Assembly (NCBI GenBank): GCA_903871605.1
Contig: CAIQHF010000035.1
Span: 1 to 64,000, forward strand
Direction: 5' to 3'
DNA length: 64,000 nt
From: an uncultured Sphingomonadaceae bacterium
GTDB lineage: Bacteria; Pseudomonadota; Alphaproteobacteria; Sphingomonadales; Sphingomonadaceae
Under the pieces are notes generated by a model. The model was not told the origin of the DNA. It was given only the letters and a program-made list of their open reading frames with translations, and ran no database searches. Each line of letters starts with the position of its first letter. Position 1 is the first letter of the stretch. Below, in pieces: positions 53,867-62,987 of this stretch. The translations under genes and the position numbers were made by a program.

Positions 53867-56227
53867 ATGACCACAGGTGTCTGGGCCCGCCTATCCGCCG
53901 CCTTGTGCCTTTTGCTTGGGATCGTTGTGGCGATCGCCGGAGCGTGGCTCGCGGTGCTCGGCGGCTCGCCTTATTATGTGATCCTGGGCATCGCGCTGGT
54001 CGTCGACGCGGTACTGCTGTGGCGTGGCCACCGCTTCGCCTATCCGCTGTACGCGCTGATCCTCGTCGCAACCTTGATCTGGGCGCTGGCCGAGGTCGGC
54101 TTCAACTTCTGGCCGCTGGCGCCGCGCGGCGACATCCTCGTGCCGTTCGGCCTGTGGCTGCTCGCGCCTTGGGTGACGCGATCCTTCCCGGACGGGCGCC
54201 GCCCCTGGCGGATGCCGCTGGTCGGCGCCGTCGTCGCGTCGGTCGTCGTCGTCGGCATCGCGCTCGCCACGACCAATGACGACGTGGCCGGCCGGCTGCC
54301 GACGGCCACCGTCGGCGCGGCGCCGCAGACCGATGCCGACACGATTCCCGACGACGAATGGCACGCCTATGGCCGCACCGGCGCGGGCGACCATTTCTCG
54401 CCGCTGACCCAGATCACCCCCGACAACGTCAAGAATCTCAAGGTCGCCTGGACCTTCCGCACCGGCGACATCAAGGGGCCGGGCGATTCGCTCGAGACTA
54501 CCGATGAGGTGACGCCGCTCAAGATCGGCGACACCGTCTATCTCTGCTCGCCGCACCAGAAGGTGTTCGCGCTCGACGCGGCGACCGGCAAGCAGAAGTG
54601 GGTGTTCGACCCCAAGGTGGTGGACGATCCGACCTTCCAGCACCTGACCTGTCGTGGCGTCTCCTACCATGCGACCCCTGCCGGCGCGAAGACCTCGGAC
54701 GGTGCCCCCGCGCCGCTCGAATGCCAACAGCGGCTGCTTCTGCCGACCAATGACGGCCGCATGTTCGCGCTCGACGCCGCCACCGGCACGCCTTGCGCAG
54801 GCTTCGGCCAGAACGGCGTGATAGACCTCAAGGACGGCATGACCGTCAAGCACAAGGGATTTTACGAGGGCACCTCGCCGCCGGTCGTCACGCGCGCGAT
54901 GGTGATCATGGCGGGCGCGGTGATCGACAATTATTCGACCAACGAGCCCTCCGGTGTGGTGCGCGGGTTCGACGTCTATACCGGCAAGCTCGTCTGGGCA
55001 TGGGACGCCGGCGCGATCGACGAGAATGCGCTGGCATCCGCGACGCATCACTACACCGCCAACTCGCCCAACAGCTGGTCGATCTCGGCGGTCGACGAGA
55101 AGCTCGGTCTGATCTACCTGCCGATGGGCGGGCCGGCGCCGGACATTTGGGGTGGGAACCGCACGCCGCAGATGGAGCGCTACGGCAGCGCGCTCGTCGC
55201 GCTGGATGTCGCCACGGGCAAGCGGGTCTGGTCCTACCAGACCGTCCATCACGATCTGTGGGACATGGACCTGCCCTCGCAACCGAGCCTTCTCGATCTG
55301 CGCACCCCCAAGGGAATCATCCCCGCAATCTACGCGCCGACCAAGAGCGGCAACATCTTCGTGCTCGACCGCCGTACCGGCAAGCTGATCGTCGGCGCGC
55401 CCGAGCGACCGGTGCCACAGGGTGCAGCAGCCGGCGATCGGCTGTCGCCGACACAGCCCTTTTCCGATCTCAGCTTCCAGCCCAAGGCGCATCTGACCGA
55501 CGCGAACATGTGGGGCGCGACGATGTTCGATCAGCTGGCGTGCCGCATCATGTTCAAGCGGCTGCGCTACGAGGGTCCGTTCACGCCGCCGAGCACGCAG
55601 GGCACGCTGGTGTTCCCCGGTGACGTCGGCATGTTCGAATGGGGCGGGATATCGGTGAACCCGCGCCGGCAGGTCGCGATCGCGAATCCGATCGTCTTCC
55701 CCTTCGTCTCCAAGCTTTTGCCGCGCGGGCCCGACAATCCGCCGGCGCCGAACGGGGCGCACCCGCCGGGTAGCGAGACCGGCGTCCAGCCGATGTACGG
55801 CGTGCCGTTCGGGGTCGAGCTCCACCCCTTCCTGTCGCCGCTCGGCTTCCCCTGCATGGCGCCGCCGTGGGGATATATGTCGGGCATCGATCTCAACACC
55901 AACAAGATCGTGTGGAAGCACAAGGTCGGCACGACGCGCGATTCAGTCGTCCCGCTGCCGTTCAAGCTCGGTATGCCGATGCTCGGCGGAACGATGTCGA
56001 CGGGGGGCGGCGTCGCATTCCTCACCGCGACGATGGACGATTACATTCGCGCCTTCGACGTGACCACGGGCAGGATGCTGTGGCAGGCGCGCCTGCCCGC
56101 GGGCGGGCAGTCGACCCCGATGAGCTATGCGGAGCACGGCAAGCAATATGTCGTCACCGCAGCGGGTGGGCACGGCTCGTTCGGCACCAAGCTAGGCGAT
56201 TACGTGATCGCCTATTCGCTTCCCTAG
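53867..56227 (+). CDS. gcd: Membrane-bound PQQ-dependent glucose dehydrogenase
   Basis: 786-aa quinoprotein that oxidises glucose and other aldoses to lactones in the periplasm and passes electrons to ubiquinone. Five TM helices occupy residues 1-150 (AALCLLLGIVVAIAGAWLAVLGG and so on). The PQQ beta-propeller then begins at DEWHAYGRTGAGDHFSPL and contains WTFRTGD, YLCSPHQKVFALDAATGKQKW, FYEGTSPPVV, MGGPAPDIWGGNR and a C-terminal GGxxF repeat. Length and layout match mGDH. The PQQ synthesis genes are not in the window. ATG 53867 with AGGA upstream was chosen over GTG 53825. Confidence 0.93.
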   Translation: MTTGVWARLSAALCLLLGIVVAIAGAWLAVLGGSPYYVILGIALVVDAVLLWRGHRFAYPLYALILVATLIWALAEVGFNFWPLAPRGDILVPFGLWLLAPWVTRSFPDGRRPWRMPLVGAVVASVVVVGIALATTNDDVAGRLPTATVGAAPQTDADTIPDDEWHAYGRTGAGDHFSPLTQITPDNVKNLKVAWTFRTGDIKGPGDSLETTDEVTPLKIGDTVYLCSPHQKVFALDAATGKQKWVFDPKVVDDPTFQHLTCRGVSYHATPAGAKTSDGAPAPLECQQRLLLPTNDGRMFALDAATGTPCAGFGQNGVIDLKDGMTVKHKGFYEGTSPPVVTRAMVIMAGAVIDNYSTNEPSGVVRGFDVYTGKLVWAWDAGAIDENALASATHHYTANSPNSWSISAVDEKLGLIYLPMGGPAPDIWGGNRTPQMERYGSALVALDVATGKRVWSYQTVHHDLWDMDLPSQPSLLDLRTPKGIIPAIYAPTKSGNIFVLDRRTGKLIVGAPERPVPQGAAAGDRLSPTQPFSDLSFQPKAHLTDANMWGATMFDQLACRIMFKRLRYEGPFTPPSTQGTLVFPGDVGMFEWGGISVNPRRQVAIANPIVFPFVSKLLPRGPDNPPAPNGAHPPGSETGVQPMYGVPFGVELHPFLSPLGFPCMAPPWGYMSGIDLNTNKIVWKHKVGTTRDSVVPLPFKLGMPMLGGTMSTGGGVAFLTATMDDYIRAFDVTTGRMLWQARLPAGGQSTPMSYAEHGKQYVVTAAGGHGSFGTKLGDYVIAYSLP

Positions 56228-56351
56228 CGGCTCGTCGGTCCCGCGTCGTCGGGGTTCAGGCCACGATCGCTGGCGGAGACGGCATCCGCCATCCGTCGCC
56301 GCCGTATCGCATCCCGATTGCGGCGGCGGCGATGGCGGCGGGCGAAGCCGC

Positions 56352-57224
56352 TCAGCCGCTCATCTCGTCGAGCGCCGCCATGGCCGTGTCCGTCAGCTCG
56401 AGCGATGCGGCAGCCAGATTCTCGCGCAGATGCACGACCGACGAGGTGCCGGGGATCAGCAGGATGTTGGGCGAGCGCCGAAGCAGCCAGGCAAGCGCCA
56501 CCTGCATCGGAGTGGCGTCAAGGTTGCGCGCGACGTCGTCCAGCCTGGACGATTGCAAGCGGCTGAACCCGCCCAGCGGGAAGAAAGGCACATAGGCGAT
56601 GCCTTGCTCGGCCAGCGCGTCGATCAGCGCGTCGTCCTCGCGGTGCGCGAGATTATAAAGGTTCTGCACGCAGGCGAGCGGTGCGATCGCGCTCGCCTCG
56701 GCGACCTGGCGCGCCGTCACGTTGCTGACGCCGAGATGCCGGATCAGCCCCTCGTCGCGCATTGCCGCCAGTGCCGCGAAGGGTGTCGCGATCGATCCCT
56801 CGGTCGGACCGGCATTGCCGCCGCCGAGCATGGCGCGGAAATTGACCAGCTCGAGCGTATCGAGCGCGAGATTGCGCAGATTGTCCTCCACCGCCCGGCG
56901 CAGTTCGCTGGCCGACGCCGCGACATTCCAAGACGCGTCGTCGCCGCGCACCGCGCCGACCTTGGTGACGAGGACGAGCTCCTGCGGATAGGGCGCGAGC
57001 GCCTCGCGGATCAGCTCGTTGACGACGTGCGGGCCGTAGAAGTCGCTGGTGTCGATATGCGTGACGCCCGCGGCCACCGCCGCGCGCAGCACGTCGAGCG
57101 CGGCGTCCCGGTCTCTCGGCGGGCCGAACACGTGCGGACCCGCGAGCTGCATCGCGCCATAGCCCATCCGGTTCACCGCGCGGTCGCCGAGCATGAATTG
57201 GCCTGCCGGTTCGATGGCGTTCAT
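56352..57224 (-). CDS. Aldo/keto reductase
   Basis: 290-aa NADPH-dependent TIM-barrel oxidoreductase. The catalytic Asp and Tyr lie in HIDTSDFYGP near residue 58, the Lys in LVTKVGAV near 88, and the cofactor region near 240-270 has LLIPGTSSVVHLRENL. It is similar to AKR family members that act on pyridoxal-like or sugar aldehydes (AKR8/AKR11-type look); substrate unknown. It runs opposite to gcd. Confidence 0.9.
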   Translation of the reverse strand: MNAIEPAGQFMLGDRAVNRMGYGAMQLAGPHVFGPPRDRDAALDVLRAAVAAGVTHIDTSDFYGPHVVNELIREALAPYPQELVLVTKVGAVRGDDASWNVAASASELRRAVEDNLRNLALDTLELVNFRAMLGGGNAGPTEGSIATPFAALAAMRDEGLIRHLGVSNVTARQVAEASAIAPLACVQNLYNLAHREDDALIDALAEQGIAYVPFFPLGGFSRLQSSRLDDVARNLDATPMQVALAWLLRRSPNILLIPGTSSVVHLRENLAAASLELTDTAMAALDEMSG

Positions 57225-57566
57225 GATCCTGTCTCCTCCTGGTCGCTAGGTGCTGGCGATCGCGGCGTTGTCCGGCGTGATCCGCACGATCCCGCGCGAA
57301 CGTGACGAACGATGGACGCCGGCGATGCCGGTCCGAGCCGCTTGCCCCTGGCCCGCACACGCGGATTGCGCAAGACATTGCGTGGGGCGGCGACGATCTG
57401 CTGGCCGCGCGCATCTGTTTGCTGCGCGCCGAGCGTGCAAGCGGCGTTCGGGTCGGCCCACAAATTCGGAAAACGTGTCGCTGGACGGCGGCCCGCAATG
57501 CAGGATGCATGAGGATCAGGAAGGCATATACTAAAGCGATGAAATTGCGTGTACCATCTTCGACGA

Positions 57567-57580
57567 TTGATCTGAATCAA
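57567..57580. promoter_or_regulatory. FNR/FixK-type box
   Basis: TTGATCTGAATCAA, an exact match to the TTGAT-N4-ATCAA consensus bound by FNR/FixK/Anr proteins. It lies 130-143 bp before the 60-aa gene. A TATAAA at 57599-57604 would be a -10 placing the box about 38 bp upstream of the start of transcription. The surroundings (57500-57650) are unusually AT-rich for this window. Confidence 0.65.
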
Positions 57581-57709
57581 TCGGTATTTTCCCGATTTTA
57601 TAAATGTGGAACATAATAAAGAATTCTGTGTAATTGAACGTATGTTCGTGGGTGGCGCGAAGTTGCGGCCTGGGCTGGCGCATCTCAGTGGATTGCCGGA
57701 GTGTCTGTT

Positions 57710-57892
57710 ATGCCGAACAGGGATAGCGGGGGTGAGCGCGAAGCGCAGGAAGGGGTGGCAACGCCGCCCCATGAAAACGCCTATTTTGATCTCATCGCGA
57801 CGGCGGTCGCGCGATCGATGATCGACGATGAAATCCCTGAAGACATCAAGACGCGGATCGTTCTTCTGGACATTCTCGACACGATCCAGTGA
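57710..57892 (+). CDS. Small hypothetical protein behind an FNR-type box
   Basis: 60-aa acidic-tailed protein (MPNRDSGGEREAQEG then AYFDLIATAVARSMIDDEIPE and KTRIVLLDILDTIQ). It has no signal peptide or Cys; the C-terminal half looks helical and amphipathic. GGAG at 57698-57701 is 8 nt before the ATG. No family is recognised. The upstream FNR/FixK box suggests induction at low oxygen. Confidence 0.55.
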   Translation: MPNRDSGGEREAQEGVATPPHENAYFDLIATAVARSMIDDEIPEDIKTRIVLLDILDTIQ

Positions 57893-58007
57893 CTGCGCTC
57901 AAGCGAAACGAAGTGTGGCGACAGGAGCAAACGCCGCGAGCCGAACAGCGCGGATGGCAGTCTGTGTGCGTGCCTCGGGTCCGCGCTCTGTTGCCGCGCG
58001 CGACGTG

Positions 58008-58670
58008 CTAGCCGCAGCAGCGTTTGAACTTCTTTCCCGAACCGCACGGGCAGGGTTCGTTCCGGCCGGCCCTCGCAGCGTGCGTGCCCGGAGATGCCGC
58101 CGGCATCGGGCCGCCGCGCATCCGTCGATCGTGAACCGCAAGGATGTGGCCGGCGATTTCTATATGCGCCCGATCGCTCATCGCGTTGATCGCGATGCTG
58201 TCGAGCATGCTGTCACCGCGCGCGATCGCGATCAGCAGCGAGAGCCGCGATATGGCAGCCGCGGTATCCTCGTCGCCGTCATCGGCCAGCGCCGCCCAAC
58301 TCTCCGGCCGCAACGCCATGGCCTCGGCGAAGCCGTCCAGCCAAGGCTCCCACAGCACGTCGCCATTGCGTTCGTCGATGTCGAAAATCGGCCTCGGCTT
58401 GCGTCGGCCGAGATCGCGGACGATCTCGTTATAGCGTGCCATGACCGCATCGACGAACCACTGCGTGTCGATTGGATCCTCGAAGGGCGCGTCGTCCGCC
58501 CCCTCGCTCCCCCAGATGATCGGCAGCCATTCGCCCGGCGGGACGGCCTCCGGACAGACGAGCAGACCGGTGAGGAAGCCGTCCAGCTCGGTCAACAGCA
58601 TCGGCTCGTCGAGCGGTAGATCGGCGAGCGCGTCGTCGAGGCGGCGGAGGCGGGAGGGCAGCTGGCGCAT
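58008..58670 (-). CDS. UPF0149/YecA-like protein with SEC-C zinc motif
   Basis: 220-aa protein. The N-terminal UPF0149 region has LLTELDGFLTGLLVCPE and PIIWGSEG, and WEPWLDGFAEAM lies mid-protein. The C-terminus is a SEC-C metal-binding motif, GRNEPCPCGSGKKFKRCCG, the same zinc-binding tail found on SecA, suggesting a link to SecA or ribosomes; function unknown. ATG 58670 begins the conserved part. Confidence 0.88.
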   Translation of the reverse strand: MRQLPSRLRRLDDALADLPLDEPMLLTELDGFLTGLLVCPEAVPPGEWLPIIWGSEGADDAPFEDPIDTQWFVDAVMARYNEIVRDLGRRKPRPIFDIDERNGDVLWEPWLDGFAEAMALRPESWAALADDGDEDTAAAISRLSLLIAIARGDSMLDSIAINAMSDRAHIEIAGHILAVHDRRMRGGPMPAASPGTHAARAGRNEPCPCGSGKKFKRCCG

Positions 58671-58730
58671 GAACGTGCGGATAGCGGAACAATCGCATCG
58701 CCGCACCAACTTGCGCCGGACGCGCGTTCG

Positions 58731-59801
58731 TCAGCGACGGAGCCACCAAAGTCGCGCGCCGATCAGCGCGAGACTGGCAAGCCAAAGCCCCGTCAAGAGG
58801 ATCAGAACGCGTCCGGGCAGGCCGCCGGCTTCGCCGGTATGAACCGGAAACCAGGAATCGGCGAAGCGGCGGCTAGTCGGTGCGCCGGTCGCCGGGAAGA
58901 CGCCGCGGAGGTGGCCGTTCGTCGCGTCGACAAGCACGAAGCTTGCCCCATAGGCGCGTCGCCACTCGCCCGGCATGCGCAGCCTGATATAATAGGTCGC
59001 GTCGCCGGGGGGCGGCATGGTGACGGCGGCGAGCCGGCTTCCGGGCCATGTCCGCTCCGCCGTCTCGACGGCATCGGCAAAGGGCAGCGTGGCGCGGCCG
59101 GGAAGCGGCGACATCGCGACCGGGGTTGCGCCGATCAGCGATGAGACGCCGTCGTCATAGGCGAGCAATACGCCCGAGCCGACGAGAACCAGCGCTGGCA
59201 GGGCGCCGATCAAGCCGATTGCGCGGTGCCAGCCATAGTGGCGCGCAATCGCCGCGCCGGACAGGCGGGGACGCAGCACCTTGCGCCATGTCCCGCGACG
59301 CGGCCAGGCGAGGACCAGCGCACCTGCTATGTTGGTCAGCAGCATCAGGCCGCTCGCGCCGATGATCCATCGCCCCGTTCGTCCGGCGATCAGCGATTGA
59401 TGGAGGATCACGATCGTGTCGATCAGTCGGCGACGCGCGCCCGGGCGATCGGTGCGGATCGGCATGCCGTCGCCGGTTACGCGCACCGTTGTCTCGCCGC
59501 CGCTGCTGTCGTCGGTCACGGTGATGTCATAGCGATCCCGGAATCCCGCGGACGTCCATATCGAGGTGACGCGGCGCTGCGAGCCCGGCGGTGCCAGCGC
59601 CGCAATCCTTCGGCTCAGCGCCTGCAGATCGGTACCAGCGTGCCGCGCCGGGATGGATGCATCGTCGATCTCCCAGTGAAAGACGATGAGCATCCCGGTC
59701 ACCGCCTGCAGCAGCCACAGGCTCGCCATGGCAAGGCTTAGCCGGCGGTGGAGCGTGACGAGCTTGCGCTTCAATCGCGCGGTGGGACGGACTGCGACCA
59801 T
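58731..59801 (-). CDS. PepSY-associated TM protein
   Basis: 356-aa inner-membrane protein with the PepSY_TM pattern: LVTLHRRLSLAMASLWLLQAVTGMLIVFHWEID (TM1), LHQSLIAGRTGRWIIGASGLMLL, RHYGWHRAIGLIGALPALVLVGSG and a late WFPVHTGEAGGLPGRVLILLTGL. It is divergent from a TonB receptor gene; such pairs act in ferric-siderophore uptake and reduction. A hairpin and a palindrome lie between them. Confidence 0.88.
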   Translation of the reverse strand: MVAVRPTARLKRKLVTLHRRLSLAMASLWLLQAVTGMLIVFHWEIDDASIPARHAGTDLQALSRRIAALAPPGSQRRVTSIWTSAGFRDRYDITVTDDSSGGETTVRVTGDGMPIRTDRPGARRRLIDTIVILHQSLIAGRTGRWIIGASGLMLLTNIAGALVLAWPRRGTWRKVLRPRLSGAAIARHYGWHRAIGLIGALPALVLVGSGVLLAYDDGVSSLIGATPVAMSPLPGRATLPFADAVETAERTWPGSRLAAVTMPPPGDATYYIRLRMPGEWRRAYGASFVLVDATNGHLRGVFPATGAPTSRRFADSWFPVHTGEAGGLPGRVLILLTGLWLASLALIGARLWWLRR

Positions 59802-59862
59802 GCAATTCGGATGCCGCGAAAATGCGGACCGGGCCAGTTCCACCTTTTGATCGCCGACGGGG

Positions 59863-59917
59863 CCAATTGGGTCGCGGCGCCCGGCGCTGATTGGACCCCG
59901 CGACCCACCATAATTGG
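59863..59917. repeat. Long inverted repeat upstream of the TonB receptor gene
   Basis: Nested arms ccaatt + gggtcgcgg (59863-59877) and ccgcgaccc + aattgg (59898-59906, 59912-59917) enclose a 20-nt loop. Words such as ggcgctgattggacccc resemble the IS21-type end repeats at 10.5 kb, so this may be a short mobile-element scar or a regulatory hairpin. Confidence 0.4.
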
Positions 59918-59995
59918 ATGTTTTCGGGTGCTAGCTCGTAGGCGGATGAAGGCTCCGCCGGAATGATAGTGGATTGTCGCAGAAAAGCGGGTAAA

Positions 59996-60007
59996 TCGCA
60001 TTTGCGA
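59996..60007. promoter_or_regulatory. Short palindrome 22 bp before the TonB receptor gene
   Basis: tcgca-tt-tgcga, a perfect 5-2-5 palindrome. Its position, just upstream of an iron-uptake-type gene, is compatible with a Fur/Irr-class site, but the match to a consensus is weak. Confidence 0.25.
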
Positions 60008-60028
60008 GTCGATAGCAACAAGGGGACA

Positions 60029-62170
60029 ATGATGACCAAGATAGTGGCGGTGAAGTCGGGTATCGCGCTGGCGGCGCTGGCGATGGCGATCGCGCCCGCC
60101 TATGCGCAGGCCGCGAACGGCGACGGAGCGGCCGGCGACACGAGCGAGGCCGACATCGTCGTCACCGCGCAGCAGGCGACGAAGCAGGTCGTCAGCGATG
60201 GCGATCTCGGCGCGCTCGGGCGCAGCGATGCGATGAGCACGCCTTTCAACGTCACCACCTTCACGGCGCGGCTGATCCTCGACCAGCAGGCGCAGACGAT
60301 CGGCGACGTGATGAAGAACGACCCGGCGGTCCGCGTCACCAACGGCTACGCCAATTCGTCGCAGCTGTTCGTCATCCGCGGGTTCGAGCTCGACGGCGAC
60401 GACGTCGCGATGGACGGTCTCTACGGGATCACGCCGCGCCAGCTGGTCTCGCCCGAGCTTTATGAAGGCGTCCAGGTGCTCAACGGCGCGAGCGCCTTCC
60501 TGTTCGGCGCAGCACCGGGCGGCTCGGGTATCGGCGGCGGCATCAACCTGATCCCCAAGCGCGCGACCGAGAACAGCTTCGTCCGACTGACCGGCACCTA
60601 TACGGGCTCGAGCATCTTCGGCGGCAATGTCGATGCCAGCACCCGCTTCGGCGCCGACAAGGATTTCGGCATCCGCGCCAATTTCGTCTATCGCGACGGC
60701 ACGGGCGAGATCTCGCACGAAAAGCATGGCGCGACCGTCGGCGGCATCGACTTCGACTGGCGGCACGGCGCGGGCAAGCTGACCGTCGATCTCGGCTACG
60801 AGCTGCAGAAGGCCAATTGGGTCGAGCCCGAGACGTTCATCGGCGCGGGCGCTGCGGTGCCCAAGCCGCCCAAGAACGACTATAATTACGGCCAGCCCTG
60901 GACCTACACGCATCTGCGCGATCTCTACGGCATCGTCCGCGAAGAGGTGCAGATCGCCAAGGATACCAGCGTGTTCGCGGCGTTCGGCTTCCGGCAGGGG
61001 CGCGAGAAGGGCAATTATTCGTCGGTGACGGTGACCAACGCCACGACCGGTGCCGGCATGGCCTACGGCTTCCCGGTCGCCTATAACCAGGACGCCTACG
61101 CAGCGCAGATCGGTTTGCGATCCGCGTTCGAGACCTTCGGCATCACGCACAAGCTGAACGTCGGTGCCTCGGCCAACTGGTCCGACAAGCGTGCCGCTTA
61201 TGTCTTCGAAAATTACTATGACACCAACATCTACAACCGCCCTGTCGTCGACGAACCCAGCGAGGTCTTCGGCGGCGGCGACTTCAACGATCCGACGCGC
61301 ACCGGCTCGACCGATCTCGGCAGCCTCTACGCCTCGGACACGATCGGGCTGCTCAACGACCGCGTGCTCGTGATCGGCGGCGCGCGCTATCAAAAACTGG
61401 ATATCCGCAGCTACAACTACGGCGTGCCGACACTGTCCTCCCGGTATAGCGATCATGCGGTGACGCCGGTGGTTGGCGTCGTCGTCAAGCCGACTTCCTA
61501 TCTGTCGATCTATGCCAATCGCATCGAAGGCCTGGCACAGGGCCCCGAGGCGCCCGCCAGCACGACCAACAGCGGCGAGATCTTCGCACCATATCGTTCG
61601 GTGCAATACGAGGTCGGTGCGAAGCTCAGCATCGCGCATCTGACCGCGACGGCGGCGCTCTACCAGATCAAGCAGCCGAGCGCCTATACCGACGCCACCA
61701 ACACCTTTGTCGAGAACGGCGAACAGCGGAACCGCGGTTTCGAGCTGTCGGTCAATGGCGAGGCGAGCCGCTACATCCGCTTCATCGGCGGCCTGACGCT
61801 CAATCGCGCGAAGCTGGTCGCTACCGCGGGCGGCCTGCAGGACGGCAATTACGCGATCGGCGTGCCCAAGACGCAGGTCAATTTCGGCGTCGAGCTGGTC
61901 CCGCCCGTCTTCGACAAGCTGACCCTTACGGGCCGCGTCATCCACACCAGCAGCCAGTTCGTGGATACCGACAATGCGCTCCAGATCCCGAGCTGGACGA
62001 CCTTCGAACTGGGCGCGCGCTACATTCTGGTGACCGACAGCCACCCGATCACGCTGCGCGCGACGGTCGACAATGTTGCCAACAAATCCTACTGGCAGTC
62101 GTCGTTCGGCGGCTATCTGCTGCCGGGAACCCCGCGCACCGCGCGCCTTTCGGCGACGGTGGAGTTCTAA
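60029..62170 (+). CDS. TonB-dependent siderophore receptor
   Basis: 713-aa outer-membrane receptor. Signal peptide (VAVKSGIALAALAMAIAPAYAQA), a TonB-box-like DIVVTAQQ, then the plug domain with TIGDVMKNDPAVRVT, QLFVIRGFELDGDDVAMDGLYG and a 22-strand barrel ending in the terminal Phe (RLSATVEF). Similar to FhuE/Fiu-type ferric-siderophore receptors. ATG 60029 follows AAGGGG. It is divergent from a PepSY gene, so iron acquisition is the likely role; a terminator hairpin follows. Confidence 0.9.
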   Translation: MMTKIVAVKSGIALAALAMAIAPAYAQAANGDGAAGDTSEADIVVTAQQATKQVVSDGDLGALGRSDAMSTPFNVTTFTARLILDQQAQTIGDVMKNDPAVRVTNGYANSSQLFVIRGFELDGDDVAMDGLYGITPRQLVSPELYEGVQVLNGASAFLFGAAPGGSGIGGGINLIPKRATENSFVRLTGTYTGSSIFGGNVDASTRFGADKDFGIRANFVYRDGTGEISHEKHGATVGGIDFDWRHGAGKLTVDLGYELQKANWVEPETFIGAGAAVPKPPKNDYNYGQPWTYTHLRDLYGIVREEVQIAKDTSVFAAFGFRQGREKGNYSSVTVTNATTGAGMAYGFPVAYNQDAYAAQIGLRSAFETFGITHKLNVGASANWSDKRAAYVFENYYDTNIYNRPVVDEPSEVFGGGDFNDPTRTGSTDLGSLYASDTIGLLNDRVLVIGGARYQKLDIRSYNYGVPTLSSRYSDHAVTPVVGVVVKPTSYLSIYANRIEGLAQGPEAPASTTNSGEIFAPYRSVQYEVGAKLSIAHLTATAALYQIKQPSAYTDATNTFVENGEQRNRGFELSVNGEASRYIRFIGGLTLNRAKLVATAGGLQDGNYAIGVPKTQVNFGVELVPPVFDKLTLTGRVIHTSSQFVDTDNALQIPSWTTFELGARYILVTDSHPITLRATVDNVANKSYWQSSFGGYLLPGTPRTARLSATVEF

Positions 62171-62302
62171 GCGCACGCGGTCTGATCGAACCACCGTTAC
62201 CCCCGGGGGTTCCGCTGCTTGGCCTCGCCAGAAGCGGGACCCTCGCGCGGGGCCGGGATGCCGGCGAATTGGTCCGTCATCTCTCCCAAGGATCGGCACG
62301 CG

Positions 62303-62340
62303 AAAAGGGCCGGGAGCGGATCGTCGCTCCCGGCCCTTTT
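62303..62340 (+). terminator. Strong intrinsic terminator
   Basis: Perfect 16-bp stem (aaaagggccgggagcg / cgctcccggccctttt) with a 6-nt loop and T residues at the 3' side, about 130 bp after the TonB receptor stop. Symmetry lets it act for the convergent gene at 62390-62890 as well. Confidence 0.85.
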
Positions 62341-62389
62341 TTGCCGCAACCGGCCGGCGACAGGCTGACCTATCGCCGGTCGCACCGGA

Positions 62390-62890
62390 TCACCGCGGCT
62401 TGGTCTGCGCGGCGTCGGGGTGCGCAGCCCGCCAGCCATCGAGCTTCGCGACCCATTGCCCCGCCGAGATCGGACCATAGGCCTTGGTGTCGGTGTGCGC
62501 GGCGATCATCTCGCGGATGTGGACGAAATAGGCGGGGCCGCTCGGCATGTTGAGCGCCTTGCTCTTGGCGTCCATCGCCGCCTGCTGCGCCGTGGTCGGC
62601 TGGACGTCGGTCTCGGGCTTGAGCAGCAGCACGTCCCAATCCGCGCCGTCCTCGTGCACGAAGATCTGGATCGGGCCGATGCCGCCGGCGTCGGACACCT
62701 CGTCGGCGCGCGCAATGTCGCGGATGAACGCCTCCTGCTTGCCCGGCGCGAGCTTGAAGATCTCGATATAGGCCTCTGGCCAAACCGCATTTGCGGCCGC
62801 GTCGGCGGTGGGGATCGGCGCGGCGGGTTTCGCGGCGATCCCCGGCACGGCGAACAGGGCGGCGGCGCTCAACGCGATCAAGATCTTCAT
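62390..62890 (-). CDS. Exported hypothetical protein
   Basis: 166-aa protein with a signal peptide (KILIALSAAALFAVPGIAA). The mature part has YIEIFKLAPGKQEAFIRDIARADEV, IFVHEDGADWDVLLLKPE and a C-terminal helical stretch; the pattern is like small ABM/NIPSNAP-type periplasmic proteins. Function unknown. Confidence 0.75.
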   Translation of the reverse strand: MKILIALSAAALFAVPGIAAKPAAPIPTADAAANAVWPEAYIEIFKLAPGKQEAFIRDIARADEVSDAGGIGPIQIFVHEDGADWDVLLLKPETDVQPTTAQQAAMDAKSKALNMPSGPAYFVHIREMIAAHTDTKAYGPISAGQWVAKLDGWRAAHPDAAQTKPR

Positions 62891-62987
62891 GGCTGTCCCT
62901 CGGAATGATTATTTAACGCCGGACAGCTTCCTCAATAGTGGCGTCGCCAAAACCGCCAGTTTATGGTCGTGCACGGGGCCAAGGCGC

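Noticed and set aside
53891-55921. 676-codon minus-strand frame
   Set aside because: Antisense to the PQQ glucose dehydrogenase gene, with Arg/His-rich low-complexity composition and no motifs.
59771-62299. 842-codon open frame on the minus strand
   Set aside because: It lies antisense to the TonB receptor gene, which has clear signal peptide, plug and barrel features; high GC keeps the opposite strand open.
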